The notes under the pieces are model-generated. The model saw only the letters and a list, made by a program, of their open reading frames with translations, searched no databases and was not told where the DNA came from. From positions 1 to 5,400 of the forward strand of contig DSBE01000274.1 of NCBI GenBank assembly GCA_011053085.1: a DNA stretch of 5,400 nucleotides, written 5' to 3'. This document shows, one piece after another, positions 1 through 5,400 of this stretch; the stretch's first letter is position 1, and each line of letters starts with the position of its first letter. The DNA comes from Chloroflexota bacterium (lineage in GTDB: Bacteria > Chloroflexota > Anaerolineae > Anaerolineales > Anaerolineaceae). Both the position numbers and the translations under genes were made by a program.

Positions 1-83
1 ATCATATTCTGCATCCAAACAGAAGCAATAAGTATCGCCAACATCAACGAACACAAAATGACAAACAGCAAAACTTTCGCCAT
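1..83 (-). CDS. N-terminus of an unidentified membrane or exported protein (partial)
   Basis: The visible 27 codons begin MAKVLLFVILCSLMLAILIA and continue SVWMQNM before the window ends. The start ATG is at 83-81. It is preceded by AAGGA (96-92) with 8 bases of spacing, a good ribosome binding site, and it lies 15 bases after the stop of the upstream glycosyltransferase-like gene on the same strand. The N-terminus has a lysine at position 3 followed by about 20 hydrophobic residues, so it is either a signal peptide or the first membrane-spanning segment of an inner-membrane protein. In this position a polymerase, a membrane-bound modification enzyme or an exported hydrolase would all fit, but 27 residues cannot decide, and I do not assign a function. 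No stop codon occurs in the visible part. The reading as a real gene rests on the SD site, the operon spacing and the signal-like composition. Confidence 0.72.
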   Translation of the reverse strand, partial: MAKVLLFVILCSLMLAILIASVWMQNM

Positions 84-91
84 CCCATTTA

Positions 92-96
92 TCCTT
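92..96 (-). promoter_or_regulatory. Ribosome binding site of the partial gene at the window edge
   Basis: On the minus strand the sequence reads AAGGA, then 8 bases, then ATG at 83-81. An out-of-frame ATG at 88-86 lies between them, but its frame closes after 14 codons, so the 83-81 ATG is preferred. The site lies just past the TAG stop (101-99) of the preceding gene, as expected for a downstream gene of the same transcript. Confidence 0.6.
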
Positions 97-98
97 AC

Positions 99-1478
99 CT
101 ACAGGTCATCCTTAAACGATTCTCGAGTTGTAAGTCTGTATGCATCTAGCAACAAACCATCTAGCCTTTCCCATAATGTAAAGTCTATACCATACGCAGA
201 TCCTATCTCAACAATCAAAGCAGCAGCTAGTTCACTAGAGCGACCATCGTACTTGGTATCAACTGTGGCACAGTAGTATTTTGTCTTTGAACGAATATCA
301 GGTTTAAAGGTCAACAATCTTCCGACTTCAGCACACAATTGCTCTGGATCAGCAAAATAATCAACAAGTCCATTACGTAAAAAACCATACAGATCCAGTT
401 TAGTTGACCCGAAATCATAATAAATAGGATAAACATTCATTAAAGCGGCCTCAAGAAGTATATTAGAATCTGAAGCTATAACTGAATCAACCTTACCCAA
501 GAAAACAAAAGAAGACTCGTTGGCCGCATCTGAAAACTCCCAAGAATATTTCTCGGCTAATGCTTTCCACAAATCAAAGCGCGAATCACTCGGATGTGGG
601 CGAACAACAACGCGTAAGTGCGGAAATGTATGCACAATTTCCCGAGCCAGCCGGTCAACATCGGTCAGTTCAATCCAATGACCGGTACATATACCGATAG
701 CTTCAACATGGTGTTTTTTATTAGTATGATCGAGATAGGCATCAAACTTAGGGGTACCAATTAAAAAAACTTTTGTGTCAGATTGCCCGCAACTCGCATA
801 CTTTTCCAAAGCATCAGAACCGTCTAAAAGTGCATAATCAAAGTTAAGCGGGGGAAAATAATCCACAGCAGAAGCATGTTGAATATAAACAGTAGGGATA
901 TTCTCATCAGATGCTGCTTTTACCAATGCTCGACACCACATCATATGATCATTAGAAACTATAACACTTTTTGGCCGGAATCTGTTTAACCAAAGCCGCC
1001 ATTGCACATAATAGCCATAAGTTAAGAGATATTTGTCAAGAATAAATTCGAAAGATTGTCGTTTGTATTCCTCCGACTTTAATAGTTGAACTAGCAAGAC
1101 AGGTAAATAGAACCAGGACATACTATAAGCAAAAAATAATGGTAACTGTATGTCCCCATATCCCTTAAGCCCCACAAAACGGGCTGACATTACTTTTTCA
1201 TATACGGGACGCAAAGCATTTTCTTGATTTCTAGTCATTGCAAAGAATATCACAGACGAATCTGTAATACTCGCATTCCAATTCTTATCTGCCCCGATAA
1301 TTAATGACCTTATCCAATGTCGGAAAAAGGAGAGAAGCCGCAACGCAACCCCTCTGCGCGGCAGTCCTGTTTTTGATGAAAAAATATGATGCTCCATTTT
1401 TTTTGAGCTGAAATCGTAATTCAAATCATATATGTCCAATTCCAAGGACTTCTGCAATACATTCACCAGAAACTTCAT
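99..1478 (-). CDS. Probable GT-B-fold glycosyltransferase of surface polysaccharide synthesis (candidate nonulosonate transferase)
   Basis: This is a 459-residue protein that I do not recognise as a named family. It starts at ATG 1478-1476 after a weak GAGTGG-like site, 41 bases downstream of the flippase. The N-terminal half is divergent, with an aromatic, hydrophobic stretch at about residues 111-131. The C-terminal half carries features of GT-B-like capsule and CDP-glycerol-transferase-like proteins: IQHASA at 199-204 (compare the common QHG), LLDGSD at 217-222, GTPKFD at 241-246, RPHPSD at 293-298, and ASDSNILLEAAL at 335-346, the last resembling a donor-nucleotide-binding loop. There is no signal peptide, so action at the cytoplasmic face of the inner membrane is likely. 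The HP pair (295-296), the upstream DG and the later serine motif are arranged as in bacterial sialyltransferases and polysialyltransferases (D/E-D/E-G, HP and S/T motifs). With the CMP-sugar genes alongside, this makes it a candidate for transferring the nonulosonate. That specificity is inference; it could equally transfer another sugar or a polyol phosphate. Confidence 0.62.
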   Translation of the reverse strand: MKFLVNVLQKSLELDIYDLNYDFSSKKMEHHIFSSKTGLPRRGVALRLLSFFRHWIRSLIIGADKNWNASITDSSVIFFAMTRNQENALRPVYEKVMSARFVGLKGYGDIQLPLFFAYSMSWFYLPVLLVQLLKSEEYKRQSFEFILDKYLLTYGYYVQWRLWLNRFRPKSVIVSNDHMMWCRALVKAASDENIPTVYIQHASAVDYFPPLNFDYALLDGSDALEKYASCGQSDTKVFLIGTPKFDAYLDHTNKKHHVEAIGICTGHWIELTDVDRLAREIVHTFPHLRVVVRPHPSDSRFDLWKALAEKYSWEFSDAANESSFVFLGKVDSVIASDSNILLEAALMNVYPIYYDFGSTKLDLYGFLRNGLVDYFADPEQLCAEVGRLLTFKPDIRSKTKYYCATVDTKYDGRSSELAAALIVEIGSAYGIDFTLWERLDGLLLDAYRLTTRESFKDDL

Positions 1479-1519
1479 TGCTTAACCACTCGCTTGGGAT
1501 AGATAATTTCATTATTGAC

Positions 1520-3001
1520 TTATAGAGAGCTTCGCTTCAATCGAAGTACAAACCACTCTTTATGCTCTCCGAGCAATAATATATATGCTAACAACACATA
1601 TCCTCCACCAATGAATAACTTTAATACGAAGGTACCCGTTCCAGATTTCGGTCCTTCCGTATATGTCATCCACACAGCCGCAAACCCGATCAGCGTATTG
1701 AGCAACAAATATCTGCCGTAGCACAAATCGACTTGCCAAACCTTACGGCTAACAAAAAACGTCAAGATAAATGTCAATACTATTGAAACGACCAAACTCC
1801 ATGCTGCACCAAGTGCACCATACTGGGGTATCAACACAAAGTTAAAGCCAATGCTAACGACAGCAGCTGCCCCAGTCAGCCATGGCAGCCAATGAGTCTT
1901 TTCAAAATAGAACAGAGGATTAACAAACAAAAAATAATAGCCATTTATCAAAAAACCAAACAGAATTAAAGGCACAACTCTAGCAGATGGATAATATACA
2001 GGCGGAGCAAGAAGTTGCACGATTTCGTGACCAAATAACACTCCTGCTAAACAAATAGAACCAAAGACTGTTACATAAACAGCCATAATTTTCTTAAAGC
2101 GTTCTCCGGGATGAGGATGATTCTTCATCATCTCAAAGAAATATGGGACATAGGCATAATTAACACTGCTAACCAGGATTTCCATTATAAATCCCAGTTT
2201 GTATCCTAGGCTGTAAATACCAACTTCAGCCAAAGTAGTGTAATTTTCTAGAATAACACGATCCAACGATGTCTTAACCCATTGAGCTATCAAGTGGGGA
2301 ATCAAAGGCAAACCATATACCATACTCACACGAATAAACTTCCAATCAATCTGAAGTGTAAAATACTCCTTAAGTAACAATATCGACGAGACCAGTGCAG
2401 TAACAACCGATCCTGTCAGCAAACCCATTAGTTGTCCCTTCGCCCCCAGATGACGAAAAGCCACAAAATAAATCGTCGCAGTTGTGGCGAGTAGGAAATT
2501 CCCAATCTGAGTGACAACAAATCGCACCGGTTCCTGGCGCGCCCGATAGAGATTCAGAGCGTATTGGGTCAGAACACTACCCCAGACGGCCCAGATCATC
2601 AACTGAGCATAAGGAGCAAAAGGCACGTAACGGAACAAAGTCTCCCAAATGGGTTTTCCAGCTAAGAGTAGCCCAAGGCTCACCGCACTGGCAGCAACCG
2701 TCAAAAAAAGAAAGGTAGAGGATATATACTGCCTTAGTTGTGTATCATCCTGGTAGTAATCATAGTAATATCGCTGAATCGCAGCGTTGATACCCAATGC
2801 CAATATGATTACTAATATCTGATTGATGCTCTGGACAATCCCTATGATGCCAAAGTCTTCAGGAGATAGATAATACGTATACAGCGGGATCAAGAGAAAT
2901 GTAGCAGCTTTCTGCAGCAAATTACCGAAAACATAAATTGCAGCACCACTCAAAAGATTACTCCTTAAAAAGGAGTGAAATACATTCTTAATTTGATTCA
3001 A
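1520..3001 (-). CDS. Wzx-type oligosaccharide flippase (polysaccharide biosynthesis protein, MOP superfamily)
   Basis: This 493-residue integral membrane protein has roughly 12-14 predicted membrane segments, for example at about 16-43, 51-72, 93-114, 130-152, 160-182, 190-211, 304-327, 342-363, 371-392, 396-418, 430-446 and 458-476. Family-typical sequence includes an N-terminal block GNLLQKAATFLLIPLYTYYL (26-45), LDRVILENYTTLAEVGIYSL (246-265) and NFVLIPQYGALGAA (387-400). The length fits COG2244/RfbX-type flippases, which translocate undecaprenyl-diphosphate-linked oligosaccharide units from the cytoplasmic to the periplasmic face of the inner membrane for Wzy-dependent polymerisation. Its position after the CMP-nonulosonate genes suggests a nonulosonate-containing repeat unit. 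The start is a TTG at 3001-2999: there is an in-frame stop at 3016-3014, no ATG until about codon 135, and a Shine-Dalgarno-like AAGGA nine bases upstream. A second TTG (codon 17, 2953-2951) has its own AAGGAG and is an alternative start. The gene follows the synthase by 37 bases. Substrate specificity cannot be read from the sequence. Confidence 0.93.
   Translation of the reverse strand: MNQIKNVFHSFLRSNLLSGAAIYVFGNLLQKAATFLLIPLYTYYLSPEDFGIIGIVQSINQILVIILALGINAAIQRYYYDYYQDDTQLRQYISSTFLFLTVAASAVSLGLLLAGKPIWETLFRYVPFAPYAQLMIWAVWGSVLTQYALNLYRARQEPVRFVVTQIGNFLLATTATIYFVAFRHLGAKGQLMGLLTGSVVTALVSSILLLKEYFTLQIDWKFIRVSMVYGLPLIPHLIAQWVKTSLDRVILENYTTLAEVGIYSLGYKLGFIMEILVSSVNYAYVPYFFEMMKNHPHPGERFKKIMAVYVTVFGSICLAGVLFGHEIVQLLAPPVYYPSARVVPLILFGFLINGYYFLFVNPLFYFEKTHWLPWLTGAAAVVSIGFNFVLIPQYGALGAAWSLVVSIVLTFILTFFVSRKVWQVDLCYGRYLLLNTLIGFAAVWMTYTEGPKSGTGTFVLKLFIGGGYVLLAYILLLGEHKEWFVLRLKRSSL
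2960..2976 (-). repeat. Perfect 7-bp inverted repeat at the 5' end of the flippase gene, containing an internal Shine-Dalgarno sequence
   Basis: In the sense direction the sequence is ACTCCTT, TTT, AAGGAGT: two perfectly complementary 7-base arms with a 3-base loop, within codons 9-14 of the flippase. The 3' arm contains AAGGAG, 7 bases upstream of an in-frame TTG (codon 17, 2953-2951). This could be a second initiation site with its binding sequence masked by the hairpin, or coincidence in an AT-rich coding sequence. The stem is seen directly; any regulatory role is speculation. Confidence 0.4.
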
Positions 3002-3010
3002 ATCAGTCCG

Positions 3011-3015
3011 TCCTT
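3011..3015 (-). promoter_or_regulatory. Ribosome binding site supporting the TTG start of the flippase
   Basis: AAGGA on the minus strand lies 9 bases before TTG 3001-2999. A second purine run, GGA (3009-3007), lies 5 bases before it. Since an in-frame TAA occurs at 3016-3014, and no ATG or GTG start is available near the N-terminus, this site is the main support for initiation at TTG. Confidence 0.5.
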
Positions 3016-3038
3016 AAAAATGCCCCGATAAGTCTAGC

Positions 3039-3908
3039 TCAATTTCGGCGTAGGCGATTTCTGACAATCATCTCACTCTCGTAGACCTGCTTGACCCCAT
3101 CTCCCAATGCTGCTTCAATGACTCGTATATCCCTGACTAATCGTTTGATGCCATGTGGCTCTACCGAAGCCGCCTGATCACTTCCCCACATCGCCCGATC
3201 CAACGTAATATGCCGCTCGATATACAACGCCCCCAACACCACAGCCGCGCACGTCGTTTGTAACCCCACTTCATGGCCAGAATAGCCAATCGGACAATCG
3301 TATTTCTCTCGCAACGTCTGAATCATACGCAAATTCAATTCTTCATTCGGGCATGGATACGCGCTCGTGCTATGGCATACCACCAAGTTATCAGTTCCCA
3401 AAACCTTGATGGTCTGGGCAATTTCTTCCATCGTTGACATACCGGTTGAAATAACCAAAGGCCGCCCTGTATTTTTTACTTTTTGCAACAAAGGTAAATC
3501 GGTCAAAGACGCGGACGCGGCTTTATAACAACAAGGCGAGAATTGCTCAATAAAATCCACCGAGTCTTCATCCCAACATGAAGCAAACCACAGTATTCCT
3601 TTTTCCCTACAGTAGCGATCAATCTCAGCGTATTCTTCGTATCCAAACTCCACCTTATATTTGTATTCCAAATAAGTTATGAAACCCCACGGCGTCTCAC
3701 GCATTACATCACGTTGTGCAGCAGGCACGGCTTGTTCCGGGTTACGCTTTTGAAATTTCACAGCATTACAACCAGCCTCAGCAGCAGCATCTATCAATCG
3801 TTTAGCAATTTCAATGTCGCCGTTATGGTTAATACCGATTTCCCCAACTATAAAAGCTGGGTATCCATCTCCAAGCACATAATCGCCGATTTTGATCGTC
3901 TTTCTCAT
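3039..3908 (-). CDS. neuB: NeuB-family nonulosonate (sialic-acid-type) synthase, short form lacking the SAF domain
   Basis: This 289-residue enzyme would condense phosphoenolpyruvate with a hexose or hexosamine derivative (ManNAc, ManNAc-6-P, mannose-6-P or a diacetamido sugar) to give a nine-carbon nonulosonic acid in the cytoplasm. The TIM-barrel motifs are intact: VGEIGINHNG (21-30), KFQKR (51-55), YKAAS (128-132), STGMS (154-158), HSTSAYP (179-185), GYSGHE (208-213), ERHITLDR (231-238) and GSDQAASVEP (242-251). H212 and H233 correspond by motif to the Mn-binding histidines of Neisseria meningitidis NeuB (H215 and H236). That enzyme is about 349 residues with a C-terminal antifreeze-like SAF domain. 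This protein ends right after the barrel (RNRLRRN), and only 37 bases separate it from the next gene, so no SAF remnant follows. The ATG at 3908 is one base after the upstream stop, with AAGGAG (3918-3913) embedded in the end of that gene, indicating translational coupling. The family is certain; the exact substrate is not, and the symbol is used in the family sense. Confidence 0.93.
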   Translation of the reverse strand: MRKTIKIGDYVLGDGYPAFIVGEIGINHNGDIEIAKRLIDAAAEAGCNAVKFQKRNPEQAVPAAQRDVMRETPWGFITYLEYKYKVEFGYEEYAEIDRYCREKGILWFASCWDEDSVDFIEQFSPCCYKAASASLTDLPLLQKVKNTGRPLVISTGMSTMEEIAQTIKVLGTDNLVVCHSTSAYPCPNEELNLRMIQTLREKYDCPIGYSGHEVGLQTTCAAVVLGALYIERHITLDRAMWGSDQAASVEPHGIKRLVRDIRVIEAALGDGVKQVYESEMIVRNRLRRN

Positions 3909-3909
3909 T

Positions 3910-5100
3910 TTACTCCTTCACATTTCGCTTTAGTTTATCTAGCAGTATATCGCAAAGTTCACGTATCGCGCCATTGCCCCCACGGTGTTTTAAGACAATG
4001 TCAGCTCGCCTTATAACCTGGGGATGAGCATCAGCAACTGCAACCGCACATCCTACTATATTCATGCAGGCCAAATCGTTAATGTCATTCCCCATATAGA
4101 CAATCTGTTCAGGGGCGATATTTTCCTCGCCAATCAACCTAGATAAAGTCCCTGCTTTATCCAAGCCCAAATTATGATAACAAGGAATATCCAGCTTTTC
4201 ACACCGGCGCTTACCGACCGAATTAGCCTCAGAAGATAAAACCCAAACAGGTATACTAAGCTCTTTTAAGAAACTTAGCCCCATCCCATCGCCACGGTCA
4301 CACAGCACAGCTTCCTGCCCATCTTGAAACACAAGTACTTTATTATCAGTAAAAACACCATCGAAATCCAGTACCACTGCGGATACAGAATCGGGAAAAG
4401 CCTTCAAAACATTCTCGCGTTGTGCATGTTGTAACAACATCTCTGCGATGACTAAATCAATAGGATCATCAATCTCCCAACGTCGTTCTGCCGGCATGGT
4501 ATATGTCACCGTCTTCCCAAAGAAACGGTGTTTAGCTTCCTTAAAGCCTCGCGTGCGCATCGCATATACTGCACCCGTCTCCAAAAATTGCGGCTCTCGT
4601 TCCTGTCGTAAGGGGCGAAAGCGTTTGTTGTGATTGATGCCTATGCAGTCTCCGTTCTCGTTTTCGCGCCATAGAAAATAATGAAAAGGAATAACGGACA
4701 ACGCAGAATCAGCTTTCTTTTCCAAGAGCACGGTAATTGTACCGTCAATATCTTCTACTGTAGTAAGCGGTGATGTGCATTGTAGAAAGACCAACAAATC
4801 CGGCTGATATGCTTCGGTACTCTCCAGATAATCTAGCGTATGCAATAAAGCTGACTCTGATGAAGCTGTATCACCGCTGATTTCAGCCGGACGCCAAACT
4901 ACTTCCGCACTATACTTTTGCGCCACCGCTGCAATTTCGCTGTCGTCCGTTGAAACGACAACACGCGAGATAAGCTTTGAGGATAAAGCTTGTTCAATCG
5001 AATAAGCTAATAATGGTTTCCCCAAAAGTGGGTAAACATTCTTATGTGGAATCCCTTTCGACCCACCACGGGCAGGGATAATGGCTAAACATTCCATCAT
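3910..5100 (-). CDS. neuA: Bifunctional CMP-nonulosonate (acylneuraminate) cytidylyltransferase fused to a KdsC-like HAD phosphatase
   Basis: This two-domain cytoplasmic enzyme is described with residue numbers counted from an upstream TTG at 5103, so the chosen ATG is residue 2. Residues 6-230 are a CMP-sialate synthetase, which uses CTP to activate a nonulosonic acid. It shows IPARGGSKGIPHKN (9-22), QCTSPL (108-113), ETGAVY (175-180) and IDDPIDL (211-217). Residues 240-395 are a HAD phosphatase of the KdsC type: the DFDGVFTDN motif (nucleophile D246, acid D248), VLSSE (S290), DKAGTL (K316), GNDINDLACM (D340, D343) and the KdsC-like tail HRGGNGAIRELCDILL (373-388). All catalytic motifs of both halves are intact, so both should be active. 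The HAD half probably removes the phosphate from a nonulosonate-9-phosphate made by the adjacent synthase. A similar fusion is known in vertebrate CMAS, whereas E. coli NeuA has an unrelated C-terminal hydrolase. Start: tandem ATGs at 5100 and 5097 are spaced 6 and 9 bases from AAGG; the TTG at 5103 is too close. This is the first gene of the visible operon. Confidence 0.93.
   Translation of the reverse strand: MMECLAIIPARGGSKGIPHKNVYPLLGKPLLAYSIEQALSSKLISRVVVSTDDSEIAAVAQKYSAEVVWRPAEISGDTASSESALLHTLDYLESTEAYQPDLLVFLQCTSPLTTVEDIDGTITVLLEKKADSALSVIPFHYFLWRENENGDCIGINHNKRFRPLRQEREPQFLETGAVYAMRTRGFKEAKHRFFGKTVTYTMPAERRWEIDDPIDLVIAEMLLQHAQRENVLKAFPDSVSAVVLDFDGVFTDNKVLVFQDGQEAVLCDRGDGMGLSFLKELSIPVWVLSSEANSVGKRRCEKLDIPCYHNLGLDKAGTLSRLIGEENIAPEQIVYMGNDINDLACMNIVGCAVAVADAHPQVIRRADIVLKHRGGNGAIRELCDILLDKLKRNVKE
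3913..3918 (-). promoter_or_regulatory. Ribosome binding site of the nonulosonate synthase, inside the end of the preceding gene
   Basis: AAGGAG is formed by the last two sense codons (AAG GAG) of the upstream synthetase-phosphatase gene. It is 4 bases before the ATG at 3908-3906 and directly followed by the upstream TAA at 3912-3910. The arrangement fixes the start and implies coupled translation of the two pathway enzymes. Confidence 0.75.
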
Positions 5101-5106
5101 CAATAA

Positions 5107-5110
5107 CCTT
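5107..5110 (-). promoter_or_regulatory. Ribosome binding site that decides the start of the synthetase-phosphatase gene
   Basis: The minus strand reads AAGG, TTATTG, ATG ATG. Spacing is 6 bases to the first ATG (5100-5098) and 9 to the second (5097-5095), both workable, but only 3 to the in-frame TTG (5103-5101). The TTG is therefore unlikely to be used. Confidence 0.5.
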
Positions 5111-5124
5111 GTGTCTCGACTTTA

Positions 5125-5400
5125 TCAGAATACGTCCGCGCCATTCCCAGGCGCAGCGTCACCTGCCAACTCAATAACCTGCTGCGCGCCTGGCTGCACT
5201 TCCGCCAATCCCCAGGTTCTTATCGCTGCCCGGCGCCTCGCCAGCGCGCACAGCCTCACCGCGTCGCCGGTGCGCTTGCCTGTCCCGCCTGCCGCGCGAG
5301 TTCCAGAATGGGAACGAAAACTGGTTTCTACGGGAACTCGTTCCCGCGTCATCCTCGCGCTACCTTGTTCGCCTACGGCGATGGGTTCGATTACGGACTC
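5125..5400. other. GC-rich flank upstream of the operon, no recognisable gene
   Basis: Positions 5161-5400 are about 64% G+C by hand count, peaking at 77% in 5221-5280, far above the neighbouring genes. A minus-strand frame is open from the window edge to a stop at 5127-5125, but its arginine-, alanine- and glycine-rich product resembles no family I know. Two plus-strand frames are also open across most of the region, as expected by chance in GC-rich DNA. I see no transposase, tRNA or domain motif. The stretch may be an interspersed repeat, a decayed gene, or chromosomal DNA flanking a transferred polysaccharide cluster. Any promoter for the operon would lie in or just downstream of it, but I cannot point to convincing -35 and -10 boxes. 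Confidence 0.5.
5297..5346. repeat. Compact cluster of inverted repeats with a GGGAAC/GTTCCC core
   Basis: CGAGTTCC (5297-5304) is perfectly complementary to GGAACTCG (5333-5340), enclosing 28 bases. CGGGAAC (5331-5337) is also perfectly complementary to GTTCCCG (5340-5346) with a 2-base spacer, and GGGAAC recurs as a direct copy at 5310-5315. The two stems share bases, so they would be alternative structures. The density of this one hexamer in 50 bases suggests a mobile or interspersed repeat unit. Single-copy origin cannot be excluded from this window. Confidence 0.5.

Noticed and set aside
86..88. ATG at 88-86 as the start of the partial gene
   Set aside because: Its frame closes after 14 codons, while the ATG at 83-81 gives a signal-like N-terminus open to the window edge.
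1515..1721. Plus-strand open frame of 68 codons antisense to the end of the flippase
   Set aside because: It lies entirely opposite conserved flippase sequence, and its composition is unlike a folded protein.
3002..3038. Remnant of a SAF domain or a terminator between the synthase and the flippase
   Set aside because: The 37-base gap is too short for a domain remnant and has no stable stem followed by a T-run. It holds only the flippase ribosome binding site.
3714..4016. Plus-strand open frame of 100 codons
   Set aside because: It lies opposite the junction of two well-supported genes with complete catalytic motifs, and its product shows no domain. It is an antisense shadow.
5127..5132. Possible -10 box TATTCT upstream of the first gene
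   Set aside because: The matching -35 position reads TGCGCC, which is not promoter-like, and a weak hexamer alone is not enough to call a promoter.
5125..5352. Minus-strand open frame of 75 codons upstream of the operon
   Set aside because: The product is a low-complexity mix rich in Arg, Ala and Gly with no known motif. No good ribosome binding site was noted, and overlapping frames on the opposite strand are equally open, as expected in GC-rich DNA.
5291..5400. Plus-strand frame beginning MGTKTGFYGNSFP near 5309, open to the window edge
   Set aside because: It runs through the inverted-repeat cluster, overlaps the other open frames of the region and matches no family I recognise. It is more likely a translated repeat than a gene.

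Overview
The window holds five genes, all on the minus strand, so transcription runs from high to low coordinates. They read as the start and middle of one surface-polysaccharide (O-antigen or capsule) operon built around a nonulosonic (sialic-acid-like) sugar. In transcription order they are: a CMP-nonulosonate synthetase fused to a KdsC-like HAD phosphatase (5100-3910), a short NeuB-family nonulosonate synthase (3908-3039), a Wzx-type flippase (3001-1520), an uncharacterised GT-B-like probable glycosyltransferase (1478-99), and the first 27 codons of a fifth gene with a hydrophobic N-terminus (83-1, cut by the window edge). The gaps are 1, 37, 41 and 15 bases, with no convincing terminator between genes, which supports a single transcript.

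The genes make a coherent pathway. The synthase condenses a hexose or hexosamine derivative with phosphoenolpyruvate. The HAD domain would remove a phosphate if the product is phosphorylated. The cytidylyltransferase domain activates the sugar as its CMP form. A transferase, possibly the 459-residue protein, adds it to a lipid-linked oligosaccharide, and the flippase moves that across the inner membrane. No UDP-GlcNAc 2-epimerase (NeuC type) is in the window. With the phosphatase fusion and the missing SAF domain of the synthase, this suggests a phosphorylated-intermediate route (KDN-9-phosphate or Neu5Ac-9-phosphate type) rather than the usual bacterial free-sugar route; this is inference.

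Upstream of the operon, 5125-5400 has a different character. It is about 64% G+C by hand count over 5161-5400, against 38% in a sampled 60-base stretch of the glycosyltransferase gene. It contains a compact cluster of inverted repeats around a GGGAAC/GTTCCC core and no recognisable protein. It looks like an interspersed repeat or flanking chromosomal DNA at the edge of a horizontally acquired polysaccharide island.

The organism is probably a Gram-negative bacterium, perhaps a gamma- or betaproteobacterium, judging from the Wzx-type flippase, the KdsC-like domain and the GC-rich flank. No marker gene fixes the taxon. I saw no RNA genes, CRISPR arrays, transposases or attachment sites.
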